Assembly: GCF_030388325.1 (NCBI RefSeq)
Contig: NZ_CP103794.1
Span: forward strand, 1,674,001-1,738,000
DNA: 64,000 nt
Source of the DNA: Flavobacterium johnsoniae
Lineage (GTDB): Bacteria > Bacteroidota > Bacteroidia > Flavobacteriales > Flavobacteriaceae
Direction: 5' to 3'
The notes beneath the pieces were generated by a model. It was not told the origin of the DNA and ran no database searches. It saw nothing but the letters and a program-made list of their open reading frames with translations. How positions within the stretch are numbered: the stretch's first letter is position 1; the number at the start of each line of letters is the position of its first letter. The translations under genes were made by a program, and so were the position numbers. Of this stretch, positions 1 to 8,939 are shown piece after piece.

Positions 1-548
1 ATCCTTTTGTTGACGGATCTGCTTTCCATTTATATGCTGGAGATATTAGCGCATTGACAAATGTTTACAATGCTTATCCTGCTAAAAATGTATATTTTAC
101 AGAACAATGGACTTCATCTGAAGGTCAATTTGCTGGTGATTTAAAATGGCATGTTAGAAATGTAATTATCGGTTCAACAAGAAATTACAGTAAAAATGCT
201 TTAGAATGGAACGTAGCCAATAATGCTAATTTTGGACCTCATACAGATGGTGGCTGCACAATGTGCAAAGGCGCAATCACAATAACATCAACAGATAGTT
301 ATATGCGTAATGTAGCGTATTATATTATTGCACATGCATCAAAATTTGTTCCGATGGGATCAGTTAGAATTCAAAGTAATTCTGGAGGAGATTTGCAAAA
401 TGTAGCTTTTATTACGCCTTCAGGTTCTAAAGTTTTAATTGTGGAAAATGATGGAAATTCAACACAATCTTTCAATATTAAATATGATGGAAAATGGGTT
501 GCAACATCTTTAGAAGCAGGTTCAGTTGGAACTTATACTTGGAAATAA
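1..548 (+). CDS. GH30 family glycosidase, C-terminal part (5' end outside window)
   Basis: The reading frame is open from base 3 and ends at the TAA at 546-548, so the gene starts upstream of the window. The visible part is the end of the GH30 barrel and the C-terminal beta-sandwich. The motif YFTEQW carries the expected catalytic nucleophile Glu (codon 102-104). The sequence is clearly paralogous to the complete GH30 at 2888-4315: both share SAFHLY near the left end, GGCT/S-x-CKGA, and YYIIxHASKFVP. GH30 enzymes of this type cleave beta-1,6-glucan or related glucans, and the substrate here is inferred from neighbours. It is probably secreted and lipid-anchored like its paralogue, but the N-terminus is not visible. 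Confidence 0.9.
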   Translation, partial: PFVDGSAFHLYAGDISALTNVYNAYPAKNVYFTEQWTSSEGQFAGDLKWHVRNVIIGSTRNYSKNALEWNVANNANFGPHTDGGCTMCKGAITITSTDSYMRNVAYYIIAHASKFVPMGSVRIQSNSGGDLQNVAFITPSGSKVLIVENDGNSTQSFNIKYDGKWVATSLEAGSVGTYTWK

Positions 549-706
549 TTTTATAATTAAAACCAAATATAAATTAAAGCCGTATTCAAAAAATGCGGCT
601 TTAATTTGAAGTATTTTGATTTTGTTCTTTACAAAAACAAAAAATAGAATAAAATTATCTATATTGATAATCAGTTTACTAACTCAACCACTTAAACTAA
701 TAAACG

Positions 707-1783
707 ATGAAAATGATTAATCTTGTAAATAGGGCGAGTGTCTTTACACTTATCCTATTGTTTGTTTTTCAATCTTGCAGCAGTAGTAATGATGGAAGTG
801 AAGATACTCCGGTAAATCCTGCACCAACAAATCTTACTGTTAAAGTTGATGTTATCGGAAAAACGGCAGAAAATCCAAACGGAGATGGAAGCGGAAAAAT
901 AAAACTTACGCTAAATGCCACAAATGCACTGTCGTATAAAGTGCTAATTAATAATGAACTTAAAGAAATTACAACTGGAGAATTAACTTATGAGTTTACA
1001 GCTTCTGGAACTAATAATTATCCAATTTCTGTTTCGGCATATAATGGAACAAAATTTATAAATACTTCAACCACTGTAAATGTTTACGTAGCAAGAAAAA
1101 TTATCTGGGCAGATGAATTTAATGTTGACGGTGCTCCAGATACTTCAAAATGGGGTTACAACACAGGAACTGGAGACGGTTGGGGAAATAACGAATTACA
1201 ATATTATACAACCCGTTCTGAAAATGTAAAAGTCGAAGGAGGTCTTTTGAAAATTACAGCCATTAGAGAAGATTATATGGGAAGTAAATTCACTTCAACC
1301 AGAATGCTGACAAAAGGTAAATTTTCATTTAAATATGGAAGAGCAGAGATTCGCGCAAAACTACCAGCTGGAGGTGGAACGTGGCCTGCATTCTGGCTTT
1401 TAGGCGATAATATTGATACCGTTCCATGGCCAGGTTGTGGAGAAATAGATATTTTAGAATCTGTTGGAAATAACCCAAATGTAATTCATTCGTCACTACA
1501 TTCACCTGGACGTTCTGGAAATACGCCAGATACAAAAACGACGACAGCTCCAAATTCGACTACAGAATTTCATATTTATGCAGCAGAATGGAGTGCAGAA
1601 AGCATCAAATTTTTTGTAGACGACAATTTGTTTTATACTTATAAAAATTCAAGCACAACTCCTTTTAATGCTAATTTCTTTGTTATTGTAAATTTTGCAA
1701 TGGGAGGAAACTTTGGAGGCGCAGTCGATCCGAATTTCAAAAGTGCTACTTACGAAGTTGATTATGTAAGAGTATATAATTAA
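707..1783 (+). CDS. GH16 family laminarinase-like lipoprotein (endo-beta-1,3-glucanase)
   Basis: 358 residues. The N-terminus is a lipoprotein signal with lipobox FQSC, Cys at about 24, followed by a Ser/Asn/Asp-rich linker. Residues about 40-125 look like a beta-sandwich module of the PKD type. Residues about 130-358 are the GH16 jelly roll. The catalytic motif EIDILE is intact with nucleophile Glu246 and acid/base Glu251, and the upstream WPAFW motif is also typical. GH16 enzymes of this form hydrolyse beta-1,3-glucans such as laminarin. It lies 158 bp after the GH30 fragment on the same strand, consistent with one glycan-utilisation locus. It is predicted to sit on the outer membrane surface or in the periplasm. 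The exact GH16 subfamily was not determined. Confidence 0.92.
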   Translation: MKMINLVNRASVFTLILLFVFQSCSSSNDGSEDTPVNPAPTNLTVKVDVIGKTAENPNGDGSGKIKLTLNATNALSYKVLINNELKEITTGELTYEFTASGTNNYPISVSAYNGTKFINTSTTVNVYVARKIIWADEFNVDGAPDTSKWGYNTGTGDGWGNNELQYYTTRSENVKVEGGLLKITAIREDYMGSKFTSTRMLTKGKFSFKYGRAEIRAKLPAGGGTWPAFWLLGDNIDTVPWPGCGEIDILESVGNNPNVIHSSLHSPGRSGNTPDTKTTTAPNSTTEFHIYAAEWSAESIKFFVDDNLFYTYKNSSTTPFNANFFVIVNFAMGGNFGGAVDPNFKSATYEVDYVRVYN

Positions 1784-1810
1784 CAACCTGTTTGTTGTGA
1801 TTAAAAAATA

Positions 1811-1947
1811 AACACATAGAAACATAGTTATTTCTTTATCTGAAATAGAAAACAAAAAGAAACTAGTTTCTAACACATAGTTTGCTATGTTTATTAATGC
1901 AAATGAAATGCCTTTCTGCAGTTGCAAAGACTATGTTTCTATGTGTT
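1811..1947. repeat. Intergenic inverted-repeat element, 18-bp arms
   Basis: The perfect 18-bp arms are at 1811-1828 and 1930-1947 and read AACACATAGAAACATAGT and its reverse complement. They enclose about 101 bp with no plausible gene. The element fills most of the 264-bp gap between the GH16 gene and the next operon. It is one of several inverted-repeat families in this window and shows no transposase. Confidence 0.75.
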
Positions 1948-2047
1948 AAAAATAATCACATTAATTGATTAATTAACATAAGTTTTAAGTTAAAATTTTT
2001 CTGTAAAGTTTAGGAAAAACTAGCTTTACAGATTAAAATTTTTTAAC

Positions 2048-2887
2048 ATGAAAAAGATAAACAAACTTGTTTTAGCATTCCTATTTCTTTTAGTGGGAAA
2101 TACATTTTATGGTCAAAACTTAAAAATTATGACCTATAATATTCGTCTAGATGTAGCATCTGATGGAGAAAATGCATGGCCAAAACGAAAGGATTATTTT
2201 AATTCTCAAATTCAATTTTACAGTCCGGATATTTTTGGAGTTCAGGAAGCAACACCAAATCAAGTAACAGATATTGCATCGGCTTTGCCAAGTTATAACA
2301 AATTTGGAATTGGAAGAGAAGAAGGCGGATTGGGAGAAGCAAGTTGTATTTATTACAAAAAAGATCGTTTTAAAGTAGAACAATCCAATACTTTTTGGTT
2401 GTCTGAAACGCCAAATGTAGTTTCTAGAGGTTGGGACGCTGCTTGCAACAGAGTTTGTACTTACGGACTTTTTAAAGATTTAAAAACTAAAAAAACGTTT
2501 TGGGTTTTTAATCTTCATTTAGATCATATGGGCGAAGTAGCCAGAGTAAAAGGGGTAGAGCTTGTTCTATCTAAAATCGAAGCGTTAAATACCAAAAAAT
2601 ATCCTGTTTTTTTAATGGGAGATTTTAATTCAGAACCAGACACAAAACAAATTAAAGAGATTAAAAACGTCATGAATGACACAAAAGATGTTTCTAAAGA
2701 AAAACCTTTTGGACCATCAGGAACGTTTAATGATTTCAAACATAATGAGCCCGTAACATTATTATTAGATTACATTTTTGTATCAAAAAATAGCGGACTC
2801 ACAATTCAGAAACACGCAGTGCTAAGTGATTCTAAAGATTTAAAATATCCGTCGGATCATTTGCCTGTTTTAATAGAAATAGATTAA
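2048..2887 (+). CDS. Secreted endonuclease/exonuclease/phosphatase (EEP) superfamily protein
   Basis: 279 residues with a signal peptide of about 22 residues ending in YGQ. The EEP fold motifs are complete: Asn31 in TYNIR, Glu67 in VQEA, His157/His160 in HLDH, Asp192/Asn194 in GDFNS, and His271 in the final SDHLP. This implies a metal-dependent phosphoesterase active site. Family members range from nucleases to sphingomyelinases and inositol phosphatases, so the substrate is open. The gene is the first of a tight trio. Its stop codon abuts the ATG of the GH30 at 2888 with no spacer, indicating co-transcription with beta-glucan degrading enzymes. Such proteins recur in Bacteroidota glycan loci without an assigned role. 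Confidence 0.88.
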   Translation: MKKINKLVLAFLFLLVGNTFYGQNLKIMTYNIRLDVASDGENAWPKRKDYFNSQIQFYSPDIFGVQEATPNQVTDIASALPSYNKFGIGREEGGLGEASCIYYKKDRFKVEQSNTFWLSETPNVVSRGWDAACNRVCTYGLFKDLKTKKTFWVFNLHLDHMGEVARVKGVELVLSKIEALNTKKYPVFLMGDFNSEPDTKQIKEIKNVMNDTKDVSKEKPFGPSGTFNDFKHNEPVTLLLDYIFVSKNSGLTIQKHAVLSDSKDLKYPSDHLPVLIEID

Positions 2888-4315
2888 ATGAAAAACATCA
2901 ACAAAAAACTTCAAATCCTAGTTTTATTGCCTCTTATTGCAATGCAGTTAAATTGTGGATCTTCAAAAAATGCGGTAACTAATAATTCAGGAAAAGTAGC
3001 ATCTTGGATAACCACAACAGACGAAACTTCAAAACTTAAAAAACAGCCTGATTTGATTTTTAATTCAGAAACAAATTCAAATCAGACTATTGAGGTAAAT
3101 CCGTCAGAGAAATTTCAAACCATAGAAGGTTTCGGATTTTCATTAACCGGAGGAAGCGCTCAAGCAATTATAAAACTGGACAAACCAAAAAGAGAAGCAT
3201 TGCTTCAGGAATTGTTTTCTAGAAAAAGTGATGCAATTGGTTTAAGTTATATAAGAATAAGTATTGGAGCATCTGATTTGAATGAGAAAGTTTTTTCGTA
3301 TGATGATATTCCAGAAGGACAAACAGACATGAATTTGGAGCACTTTAATCTTGGTCCAGATTTAAACGATGTAATTCCAGTTTTAAAAGAAATTTTAGCT
3401 ATAAATCCGAAAATAAAAATAATGGGCTCTCCGTGGTCACCTCCAGTTTGGATGAAAGACAACGGAAGTTCAAAAGGCGGAAGTTTACAGCCAAAATATT
3501 ATGAAGTGTATGCGCAATATTTTGTGAAATACATTCAAGCAATGAAATCTCACGGAATTGTTATTGATGCAATTACGCCTCAAAACGAGCCTTTGCATCC
3601 AGGAAATAATCCAAGTTTATTAATGTTGGCAGAACAGCAGGCAGATTTTATCGGAAATCATTTAGGTCCCGCTTTCGCGAAAGCAAAAATCAAAACCAAA
3701 ATTATTGTTTACGATCACAACTGCAACAAACCAGAATATCCTTTGACGATTTTAAAAGATCCAATAGCAAATCCTTATGTAACAGGATCGGCTTTTCACT
3801 TGTACGAAGGAGATATTAGTGCTTTAACAACAGTTCATAATGCATTTCCCGATAAAGATTTGTATTTTACCGAGCAATATACAGGAACAGGAACTAATTT
3901 TGAAACTGACTTAAAATGGAGTGTGAAAAATGTTGTAATTGGTTCAATGCGTAACTGGAGTAAAAATGCACTTTCGTGGGGATTAGCAAATGATGAAAAT
4001 TATAAACCTTTCACGCCAGGCGGATGTTCAACTTGTAAAGGTGCTTTAATGATTGATCAAAATCAAAACATTAAAAGAGAAGTAGGATATTATATTATCG
4101 GACATGCTTCTAAATTTGTTCCAGAAGGTTCAGTAAGAATAGGAAGTAATATTGTAGGAAATCTACACAATGTTTCTTTCAAAACTTCGTTAGGACAAAT
4201 TGTTCTGATTGTAGAAAATGATGGAACTTCGACAGAAACTTTTAATATTAAATACAACCAACAACAAACCACAACCTCACTAAACGCAGGTGCAGTTGCT
4301 ACTTACGTTTGGTAA
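2888..4315 (+). CDS. GH30 family beta-glycosidase lipoprotein
   Basis: 475 residues with a lipoprotein signal (lipobox LNC, Cys at about 23). The GH30 (beta/alpha)8 barrel spans about 75-390 and a beta-sandwich follows to the C-terminus. Catalytic residues are visible: acid/base Glu234 in PQNEP and nucleophile Glu329 in YFTEQY. GH30 enzymes of this kind include endo-beta-1,6-glucanases, glucosylceramidases and beta-glucosidases. With a GH16 and GH3 nearby, a beta-1,6-glucan branch-cleaving role is a reasonable inference. The start codon directly follows the stop of the EEP gene, and the GH3 gene follows after 12 bp. It is a paralogue of the truncated GH30 at the left edge, suggesting local duplication with the GH16 gene now between the copies. 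Confidence 0.92.
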   Translation: MKNINKKLQILVLLPLIAMQLNCGSSKNAVTNNSGKVASWITTTDETSKLKKQPDLIFNSETNSNQTIEVNPSEKFQTIEGFGFSLTGGSAQAIIKLDKPKREALLQELFSRKSDAIGLSYIRISIGASDLNEKVFSYDDIPEGQTDMNLEHFNLGPDLNDVIPVLKEILAINPKIKIMGSPWSPPVWMKDNGSSKGGSLQPKYYEVYAQYFVKYIQAMKSHGIVIDAITPQNEPLHPGNNPSLLMLAEQQADFIGNHLGPAFAKAKIKTKIIVYDHNCNKPEYPLTILKDPIANPYVTGSAFHLYEGDISALTTVHNAFPDKDLYFTEQYTGTGTNFETDLKWSVKNVVIGSMRNWSKNALSWGLANDENYKPFTPGGCSTCKGALMIDQNQNIKREVGYYIIGHASKFVPEGSVRIGSNIVGNLHNVSFKTSLGQIVLIVENDGTSTETFNIKYNQQQTTTSLNAGAVATYVW

Positions 4316-4327
4316 AAATTTAAACTT

Positions 4328-6559
4328 ATGAAGAAAGTAACCACGATTACGCTGTTTATGCTTTCGCTTTTTGCGTCGGCACAACAGCAATCAATAGATC
4401 AGAAAGTCAACGATCTGTTGAAGAAAATGACAATTGAAGAAAAAATCGGTCAGTTAAATCAATACACTGGAGATAATCAGGCAACGGGACCAATTACAAT
4501 TAATCCGAACAAACAAAACGAAATCAAACAAGGTTTAATTGGTTCGATGTTAAACGTTATCGGAACAAAATATACCAGAGGATATCAAGAATTGGCAATG
4601 CAGTCAAGACTTAAAATTCCGTTGTTGTTTGGTCAGGATGTAATTCACGGTTTCAAAACGACTTTCCCGATTCCGTTGGCAGAAGCGGCAAGTTGGGATT
4701 TAGCGGCAATAGAATTAGGCGCAAGAGTAGCGGCAACAGAAGCTTCGGCAAGCGGAATTCATTGGACATTTGCTCCTATGGTTGATATTGGTCGTGATCC
4801 GCGCTGGGGACGTGTAATGGAAGGAGCAGGAGAAGATACTTACTTAGGTTCTAAAATCGCTTATGCACGAGTAAAAGGATTTCAAGGAAATAAATTAGGA
4901 GATTTGAACTCTGTTATGGCGTGCGTAAAACACTTTGCAGCTTATGGCGCGGGAGTTGGAGGAAGAGATTATAACTCTGTAGACATGAGCGAAAGAATGC
5001 TTTTGGAAACTTATTTGCCGCCTTTTAAAGCAGCTTTAGACGCTGGAGCAGCAACTTTTATGAATTCATTTAATGATATTAACGGAATTCCAGCAACAGG
5101 AAATGCGCATTTACAAAGAGATATTCTAAAAGGAAAATGGAACTTTCAAGGTTTCGTAGTTTCAGATTGGGGATCGATTGGAGAAATGGTGGCTCACGGT
5201 TATTCTAAAGATCTTAAAGAAGCAGCATATTCAGCAATTACAGCAGGAAGTGATATGGATATGGAGAGTAATGCATATCGTGGTAACTTAGCTCAATTAG
5301 TAAAAGAAGGAAGAGTTTCTATTGATTTGGTGGATGATGCCGTAAGACGTATTCTTCGCAAGAAATTCGAATTAGGTTTATTTGATGATCCATACAAATA
5401 CTCAGATCCAAAGAGAGAAGAAAAAGCTTTAGTAAATCCTGAGCACAGAAAAGCAGCTTTGGAAATGGCTGAAAAAAGTATTGTTTTATTAAAGAATGAG
5501 AACCAGATTTTGCCGCTTTCAAAAAGTACAAAAACAATTGCTTTTATCGGACCAATGGTAAAAGAATACAAAGCCAATATGGGATTTTGGTCTGTAGAAT
5601 TACCAGATGTAAATTACAATAAATGGGTAGTTTCGCAATGGGACGGTTTGCAAAATAAAGTGGGTAAAAACACAAAGTTATTGTATGCAAAAGGGTGTGA
5701 AGTTACTGGAGATAATAAAGATGGTTTTGCAGAAGCGGTTGCAACAGCAAAACAAGCCGATGTTGTAATCTTAAGTATTGGAGAAAGACATGATATGAGC
5801 GGTGAGGCAAAAAGTCGAAGCGATCTTCATTTGCCAGGTGTTCAGGAAGATTTAGTAAAAGCAATTCAAGCAACAGGAAAACCAGTTGTGGTTTTAATCA
5901 ACGCAGGAAGACCTCTTGTTTTTAATTGGACAGCAGATAATGTTCCAGCAATTCTTTACACTTGGTGGTTAGGAACAGAAGCAGGAAATGCAATTGCAAA
6001 TGTTTTATTTGGAGATTACAATCCGTCTGGAAAACTGCCTATGACTTTCCCGAGAGAAGTAGGACAAGTGCCAATTTATTACAACCACTTCAGTACAGGA
6101 AGACCAGCAAAAGATGAGAATTCAACAAACTACGTTTCAGCTTATATCGATTTGAAAAACTTTCCAAAATTTCCATTTGGATACGGTTTGAGTTATACAA
6201 CGTTTGATTATTCTGGTTTGAAATTATCTTCAGCAAAAATAAAAAGCAATGAAACGATTAAAGTTTCTTTCCAATTGAAAAATAGCGGAAAAGTTGCCGG
6301 AGAAGAAGTAGTTCAATTATATTTAAAAGATAAATTCGGATCTGTTGTAAGACCAGTTTTAGAATTAAGAGATTTTCAAAAAGTGAAATTAAATGCAGGA
6401 GAATCTAAAACAATAGAATTTACAATCGACAAAGAAAAACTTTCTTTCTATAATAATAAATTAGAATGGGGAACTGAACCAGGAGATTTTGAAGTTATGA
6501 TTGGAACTTCATCAGCAGATATTAAACTAAGATCTGATTTTGAATTACTAGCAAATTAA
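4328..6559 (+). CDS. bglX: GH3 family periplasmic beta-glucosidase
   Basis: 743 residues, matching the size of BglX-type enzymes. A signal peptide of about 18 residues ends in ASA. The N-terminal TIM barrel carries the nucleophile Asp280 in VVSDWGS. The KHFAAYG motif and the RDPRWGR substrate-pocket motif are present. The alpha/beta sandwich follows, and a C-terminal fibronectin-III-like domain spans roughly 640-743. It releases glucose from the non-reducing ends of beta-glucan oligosaccharides, completing the work of the GH16 and GH30 enzymes upstream. It is last in the operon and is followed by a strong terminator. The symbol is by similarity of architecture, and substrate linkage preference is not readable. 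Confidence 0.93.
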   Translation: MKKVTTITLFMLSLFASAQQQSIDQKVNDLLKKMTIEEKIGQLNQYTGDNQATGPITINPNKQNEIKQGLIGSMLNVIGTKYTRGYQELAMQSRLKIPLLFGQDVIHGFKTTFPIPLAEAASWDLAAIELGARVAATEASASGIHWTFAPMVDIGRDPRWGRVMEGAGEDTYLGSKIAYARVKGFQGNKLGDLNSVMACVKHFAAYGAGVGGRDYNSVDMSERMLLETYLPPFKAALDAGAATFMNSFNDINGIPATGNAHLQRDILKGKWNFQGFVVSDWGSIGEMVAHGYSKDLKEAAYSAITAGSDMDMESNAYRGNLAQLVKEGRVSIDLVDDAVRRILRKKFELGLFDDPYKYSDPKREEKALVNPEHRKAALEMAEKSIVLLKNENQILPLSKSTKTIAFIGPMVKEYKANMGFWSVELPDVNYNKWVVSQWDGLQNKVGKNTKLLYAKGCEVTGDNKDGFAEAVATAKQADVVILSIGERHDMSGEAKSRSDLHLPGVQEDLVKAIQATGKPVVVLINAGRPLVFNWTADNVPAILYTWWLGTEAGNAIANVLFGDYNPSGKLPMTFPREVGQVPIYYNHFSTGRPAKDENSTNYVSAYIDLKNFPKFPFGYGLSYTTFDYSGLKLSSAKIKSNETIKVSFQLKNSGKVAGEEVVQLYLKDKFGSVVRPVLELRDFQKVKLNAGESKTIEFTIDKEKLSFYNNKLEWGTEPGDFEVMIGTSSADIKLRSDFELLAN

Positions 6560-6560
6560 A

Positions 6561-6590
6561 AAAAAGGGACTTTTAAAGTCCCTTTTTTTA
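6561..6590 (+). terminator. Rho-independent terminator after the GH3 gene
   Basis: The stem GGGACTT/AAGTCCC (6566-6572 with 6576-6582) is flanked by A and T runs. It begins two bases after the GH3 stop codon and would work in both directions. Confidence 0.9.
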
Positions 6591-6605
6591 TTTAATTATT
6601 TGAAC

Positions 6606-6633
6606 AAAAAAAAGCCTCACTAAAAAATGAGGC
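6606..6633 (-). terminator. Rho-independent terminator for the 6664-6921 gene
   Basis: On the minus strand GCCTCA (6633-6628) pairs with TGAGGC (6619-6614) and is followed by a run of eight T. It lies about 30 bp after the stop of the minus-strand gene. Confidence 0.85.
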
Positions 6634-6663
6634 AGCATTATAAATTATTAACAGGGTAACAGG

Positions 6664-6921
6664 TTATTTTAAAACAGTATTTACAAAATCCATAGCACCA
6701 ATTCCTTTATAAGAGGCAAACAATGCTTTATCAAAAGCTTCTTGTTTTGCCTTTTTATTTTTGGCGTCAGTTTCAACAAACATTTCGTTGAAAATTCTCT
6801 CTTGTTCGGCGCTATATTTTAAAGAAGCTTCCAAAAGATACGTTTTAGATACAAATCCGAAAGAAGTCCAGATTTTAGTTCTAATTTTTTTGTTGATGTT
6901 TTTTAATGAATTGGTAATCAT
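6664..6921 (-). CDS. Small conserved-looking hypothetical protein
   Basis: 85 residues, basic N-terminal half, no signal peptide, no membrane segment and no family motif that I recognise. The sequence is mostly amphipathic helix (KYSAEQERIFNEMF, AKQEAFDKALF). It has its own terminator at 6606-6633 and sits alone on the minus strand between the glucan locus and the Nudix-type regulator, with which it is divergent. A real gene is supported by codon use, the adjacent terminator and the absence of a better frame. A 64-codon frame on the opposite strand in the same region is a shadow. Confidence 0.65.
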   Translation of the reverse strand: MITNSLKNINKKIRTKIWTSFGFVSKTYLLEASLKYSAEQERIFNEMFVETDAKNKKAKQEAFDKALFASYKGIGAMDFVNTVLK

Positions 6922-7182
6922 AACTACTACATTTTACTTTCTACACTCACTTTGAAGAAAAATGGGACAGCTTGTATTATTTTTCTTTATTTTTAATTAA
7001 AATCTAACAATTAAAATGATTAATGTGTTATTATGACGCAATGTAATTATTTTTTTTAAATTTGACTTTAAATTTTAGTTAAATTGTGATTTGCACACTT
7101 CTATATTTTTTTGAAAATTAATTCGAATTTGTAAAAATGAAGTAAATTGCGCGGTTATTAAGAAAGACTTATACTCAATTGA

Positions 7183-7938
7183 ATGTTAAAAGACATTTTA
7201 GATAATAACGAAAATTACCAGCCTGGACTTTCAATAGATTGTGTGATTTTTGGTTTTCACGACAATCAGCTTAAAGTTTTATTGATAAAAGTAGAAAGAG
7301 CCAATAAATGGTCTTTGCCCGGCGGATTTATTCCGGTAGATCAAGATATTGATACTGCCGCTATTACGGTATTAAATAGTAGAACTGGTGTTGAAGGCAT
7401 ATTTTTAAGGCAGTTTGCAACCTTCGGGAAAGTAAATCGAAACAATCAGCATTTTGATAAAAAAACGTTGGAATATCTTCAAATTGAAGAAGAAAAAGGA
7501 AAATGGCTAATGCGTCGTTTTGTTACGATTGGTTATTATGCATTGGTTGATTTTTCTAAAATTTTGCCAAATCCAGCAGGAAGAATGGAGATTGTAGAAT
7601 GGATTGATCATAAAGAAGTTCCAGAACTTATTTTAGATCACCGCGAAATTTTAGACAAAGCACTAGATACGTTAAGAATAGAGTTGAATTTAATGCCAAT
7701 TGGATATAATTTACTTCCAGAAAAATTTACAATTCCAGAATTGCAGAAATTGTACGAAACCATTTTGGACAAAAAACTCGATAGAAGAAACTTTCTCAGA
7801 AAAATAACAAATATTGGAATTCTTACTAAACTTGACGAAAAGAAAAGTAATGTCGCGCACAAAGCGCCAAATCTATATTCTTTTGATAAAGAAAAATACG
7901 ATGAGGTTTTAAAAAATGGACTAAATCAAGGTTGGTAA
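7183..7938 (+). CDS. Nudix-fold transcriptional regulator (NrtR/AraR type)
   Basis: 251 residues. Residues about 17-160 form a Nudix hydrolase fold, and about 170-245 a winged-helix DNA-binding domain of the kind found in NrtR and in Bacteroides AraR. The Nudix box position can be found (PGGFIPVDQ onward), but the catalytic REUXEE residues are replaced by VLNSRTG, so hydrolase activity is not expected. In this family the dead Nudix domain binds a metabolite: ADP-ribose compounds for NrtR, arabinose for Bacteroides AraR. No obvious target operon adjoins it, since the next gene (8005) belongs to another family. The ligand cannot be read from sequence. It is likely self-standing and may regulate sugar or NAD genes elsewhere. 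Confidence 0.85.
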   Translation: MLKDILDNNENYQPGLSIDCVIFGFHDNQLKVLLIKVERANKWSLPGGFIPVDQDIDTAAITVLNSRTGVEGIFLRQFATFGKVNRNNQHFDKKTLEYLQIEEEKGKWLMRRFVTIGYYALVDFSKILPNPAGRMEIVEWIDHKEVPELILDHREILDKALDTLRIELNLMPIGYNLLPEKFTIPELQKLYETILDKKLDRRNFLRKITNIGILTKLDEKKSNVAHKAPNLYSFDKEKYDEVLKNGLNQGW

Positions 7939-7952
7939 AATTTGTTTAACAG

Positions 7953-7985
7953 AGACCTAACAGGTTTTTTAAACCTGTTAGGTCT
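7953..7985. repeat. Perfect 15-bp inverted repeat with 3-base loop
   Basis: AGACCTAACAGGTTT at 7953-7967 and its exact reverse complement at 7971-7985 are separated by TTT. It lies between the Nudix regulator and the YjbR-like gene. It would form a very stable RNA hairpin but lacks a long T tract. It could act as a weak terminator or mRNA end-protector. The same sequence would be translated if the upstream TTG at 7942 were taken as the next gene's start, which argues for the ATG at 8005. Confidence 0.8.
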
Positions 7986-8004
7986 GATAAATAATTTTGT
8001 TATT

Positions 8005-8325
8005 ATGGTCTCAATTGAAACATTTCGAAAATTAGCATTATCATTTCCAGATGCAACAGAAGAACCACATTTCGAAAAAACTTCTTTTCGAGTAAAAAAG
8101 AAAATTTTTGCCACTTTTGATGAAAAGAACAACCACGCCGTTTTAAAATTAAACGAAATAGATCAATCGGTTTTTTGTTCGTCAAGCGAAAAGATTTTCT
8201 ATCCAATTCCAAATAAATGGGGCAAACAAGGCTGGACAATTGTAGAACTTTCTAGAGTTAGACCAGAAATGTTTGAAGATGCATTGATACGTTCGTATGA
8301 AAATGTTGCTTCAAAAAAGAAGTAA
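8005..8325 (+). CDS. MmcQ/YjbR family (double-wing DNA-binding-like) protein
   Basis: 106 residues from the ATG at 8005. The pattern LSFPDATEEPHFEKTSFRV, the K-IFATF strand and the KWGKQGWT motif are typical of the MmcQ/YjbR family, small proteins with a CyaY-like or double-wing fold. The function is not established. The open frame continues upstream to a TTG at 7942, but that extension crosses the 15-bp inverted repeat, so the later ATG is preferred. It converges with alkB at 8331, leaving 5 bp between the stops. It could be co-transcribed with the Nudix-type regulator. Confidence 0.8.
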   Translation: MVSIETFRKLALSFPDATEEPHFEKTSFRVKKKIFATFDEKNNHAVLKLNEIDQSVFCSSSEKIFYPIPNKWGKQGWTIVELSRVRPEMFEDALIRSYENVASKKK

Positions 8326-8330
8326 TATTT

Positions 8331-8939
8331 CTATCTTACAATTGTTCTAAAAGTCAAATTAACTCTCGGTTTTTGAGTTGTTTTTGTTGGAGGAAGTCGA
8401 TGTAACCAATGCGTTTGTGTTTCATCTTTCATAACCAATAAACTTCCATGTTCCAGAATTAAAGAAACCGTTTCTTTTGATTCTTTATGTTTGAAGGCAA
8501 ATTTGCGTTCGGCACCAAAACTTACCGATCCGATTGCGCCATTCTTTTTCAAATCTTTTTCAGCATCGCTGTGCCATGCCATTCCTTCTTCGCCAGAATG
8601 ATATAAATTCAACAGACAAGAATTGAAAGTTTCGCCTGTTTTTTCTTCGATGATTTTCTTTAATTCCAAAAGTTCTTTAGTCCACGGAAGCGCTTTTTTT
8701 GTTGTATTCGAATAGGTATATTCAAATTCCTGATCGCCATACCAAGCTACTTTTCGTTTAGTTAAAATCAATTTTCCAAAAATAATCGCTTCATCATTTT
8801 TCCAGTCAATTGTATTCAATAAAATATCGCGATAGAAATCTGACTCTTCTCTCGAAAATAATTTTCCATAATAATTCACAGTTCCATCTTTCGGAAGCAA
8901 ATTGGTGTTTTCGTCTGTTTGCGGATTAAATAAGTCCAT
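8331..8939 (-). CDS. alkB: AlkB-like 2-oxoglutarate/Fe(II) DNA dealkylase
   Basis: 202 residues, the size of short AlkB homologues (ALKBH2/3-like). The iron site is His123-x-Asp125 (WHSD) with distal His180 (HWLHRLP), and the 2OG/substrate arginines are Arg192 and Arg198 in RVNLTFR. The NLYHSGEEGM motif precedes the iron site, as in DNA-acting AlkB proteins. It would remove 1-methyladenine and 3-methylcytosine lesions by oxidative demethylation. Its start overlaps the end of the Ada zinc-domain gene by 14 bp, indicating translational coupling. It is the last gene of the minus-strand alkylation-repair group that also contains the AraC-MGMT protein. Confidence 0.92.
   Translation of the reverse strand: MDLFNPQTDENTNLLPKDGTVNYYGKLFSREESDFYRDILLNTIDWKNDEAIIFGKLILTKRKVAWYGDQEFEYTYSNTTKKALPWTKELLELKKIIEEKTGETFNSCLLNLYHSGEEGMAWHSDAEKDLKKNGAIGSVSFGAERKFAFKHKESKETVSLILEHGSLLVMKDETQTHWLHRLPPTKTTQKPRVNLTFRTIVR

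Noticed and set aside
7942..8004. TTG start for the YjbR-like protein
   Set aside because: It would translate the 15-bp perfect inverted repeat; family similarity begins at the ATG at 8005.
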